Under the pieces are notes generated by a model that ran no database searches, had not been told where the DNA came from, and saw only the letters and a list, made by a program, of their open reading frames with translations. Both the position numbers and the translations under genes were made by a program. A stretch of DNA of 64,000 bases from Draconibacterium halophilum (GTDB taxonomy: Bacteria; Bacteroidota; Bacteroidia; Bacteroidales; Prolixibacteraceae), in the NCBI RefSeq assembly GCF_010448835.1, contig NZ_CP048409.1, positions 1,682,001 through 1,746,000 on the forward strand. The letters are read 5' to 3'. Shown in pieces: positions 63,702 through 64,000 of this stretch (within the stretch, counting starts at the first letter, position 1; each line of letters starts with the position of its first letter).

Positions 63702-64000
63702 TCACAGTCTTCTGTCATTTCGAATGAGGTACGAATGAGAAATCTGTTTCAATTGTGAGAGATTTCTCGTCTCCCGAAGTTCGGGATGGTCGAAATAATA
63801 ATTCCTTTTCTGGCTGACGTTGTGTGTGTTACTTGTATATGTAATTGGCAGCAAAGCGAGAAGATTGTTCCCGGGCTTTAGTTTGCACAGTTGTGATTGT
63901 GGATAGTGTGGTCGAATCAATCTCTGTACCTCAGAGGCAATAAACCAAACATTCAACCTTTTTACGGCAACTGTGTTTTTCTTAAAAAAACAATATGTCA
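63702..64000. other. Intergenic end of window with foldback repeat, copy C
   Basis: After speA, 63714-63798 holds a third copy of the dispersed foldback repeat: GTCATTTCGA at the left, GAGAAATCT paired with AGATTTCTC inside, and TCGAAAT near the right end. The remaining 200 bases show no gene. An open frame on the - strand (63702-63956) reads through the repeat and is not protein-like. No terminator with a strong T-run was seen besides the repeat itself. Confidence 0.6.
63714..63798. repeat. Dispersed foldback repeat, copy C
   Basis: Left arm GTCATTTCGA, inner arms GAGAAATCT (63738-63746) and AGATTTCTC, an extra small inverted repeat CCCGAAGTTCGGG, and a right arm with TCGAAAT. It lies 13 bases after the speA stop codon. 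The arrangement and the ATTTCGA/GAGAAATCTGTTTC words are shared with the elements at 32595 and 44266. Confidence 0.75.

Noticed and set aside
63702..63956. 84-codon open frame on the - strand after speA
   Set aside because: It reads through the foldback repeat and has no protein-like pattern.

Overview
The window is one contiguous chromosomal stretch of a Bacteroidota bacterium, most likely a marine member of Marinilabiliales/Prolixibacteraceae or a close relative (lineage placement is inference). The evidence is a set of lineage hallmarks: SusC/SusD-type transport proteins, a DUF4249-TonB receptor pair, a DUF5606 gene, a type IX secretion C-terminal sorting domain, a LytS/LytTR two-component pair, a single-chain 1229-residue PurL, and promoters of the Bacteroidota type (TTG, about 20 bp, TAnnTTTG). 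Ribosome binding sites are A-rich rather than Shine-Dalgarno.

Region 1 (1-13.8 kb, all + strand) is a rhamnogalacturonan-I depolymerisation cluster: a truncated GH105 at the window edge, a GH105-CE12 fusion, GH28, GH2, a protein with two CE12 esterase domains, a second complete GH105 and a GH106 rhamnosidase. Gaps are short and every complete enzyme has an export signal. Together they could deacetylate the backbone, cleave it, remove terminal unsaturated uronates and rhamnose, and strip galactose side chains. No SusC/SusD pair lies in this part of the window.

Region 2 (13.8-39.9 kb) is mainly housekeeping and envelope: an S33 alpha/beta hydrolase, a LytTR two-component system, a leucine-rich-repeat protein with a J-domain-like HPD motif, tRNA-Leu(GAG), purL, a DJ-1 family protein, an ECF sigma factor, a TonB receptor with an extended signal region, DUF5606, a DEDDh exonuclease, an OmpA/TSP3 porin, argS, a MOSC protein, a TerB-DnaJ/coaE/YbbR operon, a TonB receptor/DUF4249 operon and a T9SS-sorted protein.

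Region 3 (40-58.5 kb) returns to glycan metabolism. A LacI-type regulator faces kduI-kduD-DUF4861, which process the unsaturated uronate released by region 1. A perfect 18-bp palindrome between them overlaps the -33 element of both divergent promoters. GH92, a membrane protein, SusC, SusD, a spore-maturation/nucleoside-recognition transporter, a Dabb protein, kdsA and a GH29 fucosidase follow. SusC, SusD and the transporter are each broken by what reads as one missing base in a short homopolymer run, which is either a local sequence-quality problem or real inactivation. A striking non-coding array of 12 degenerate 20-21 bp units lies just after the transporter.

Region 4 (58.5-63.7 kb) holds a spermidine pathway: nspC and carboxynorspermidine synthase on the - strand, and an agmatinase-family gene and speA on the + strand. 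Three copies of a foldback repeat are scattered in intergenic DNA.
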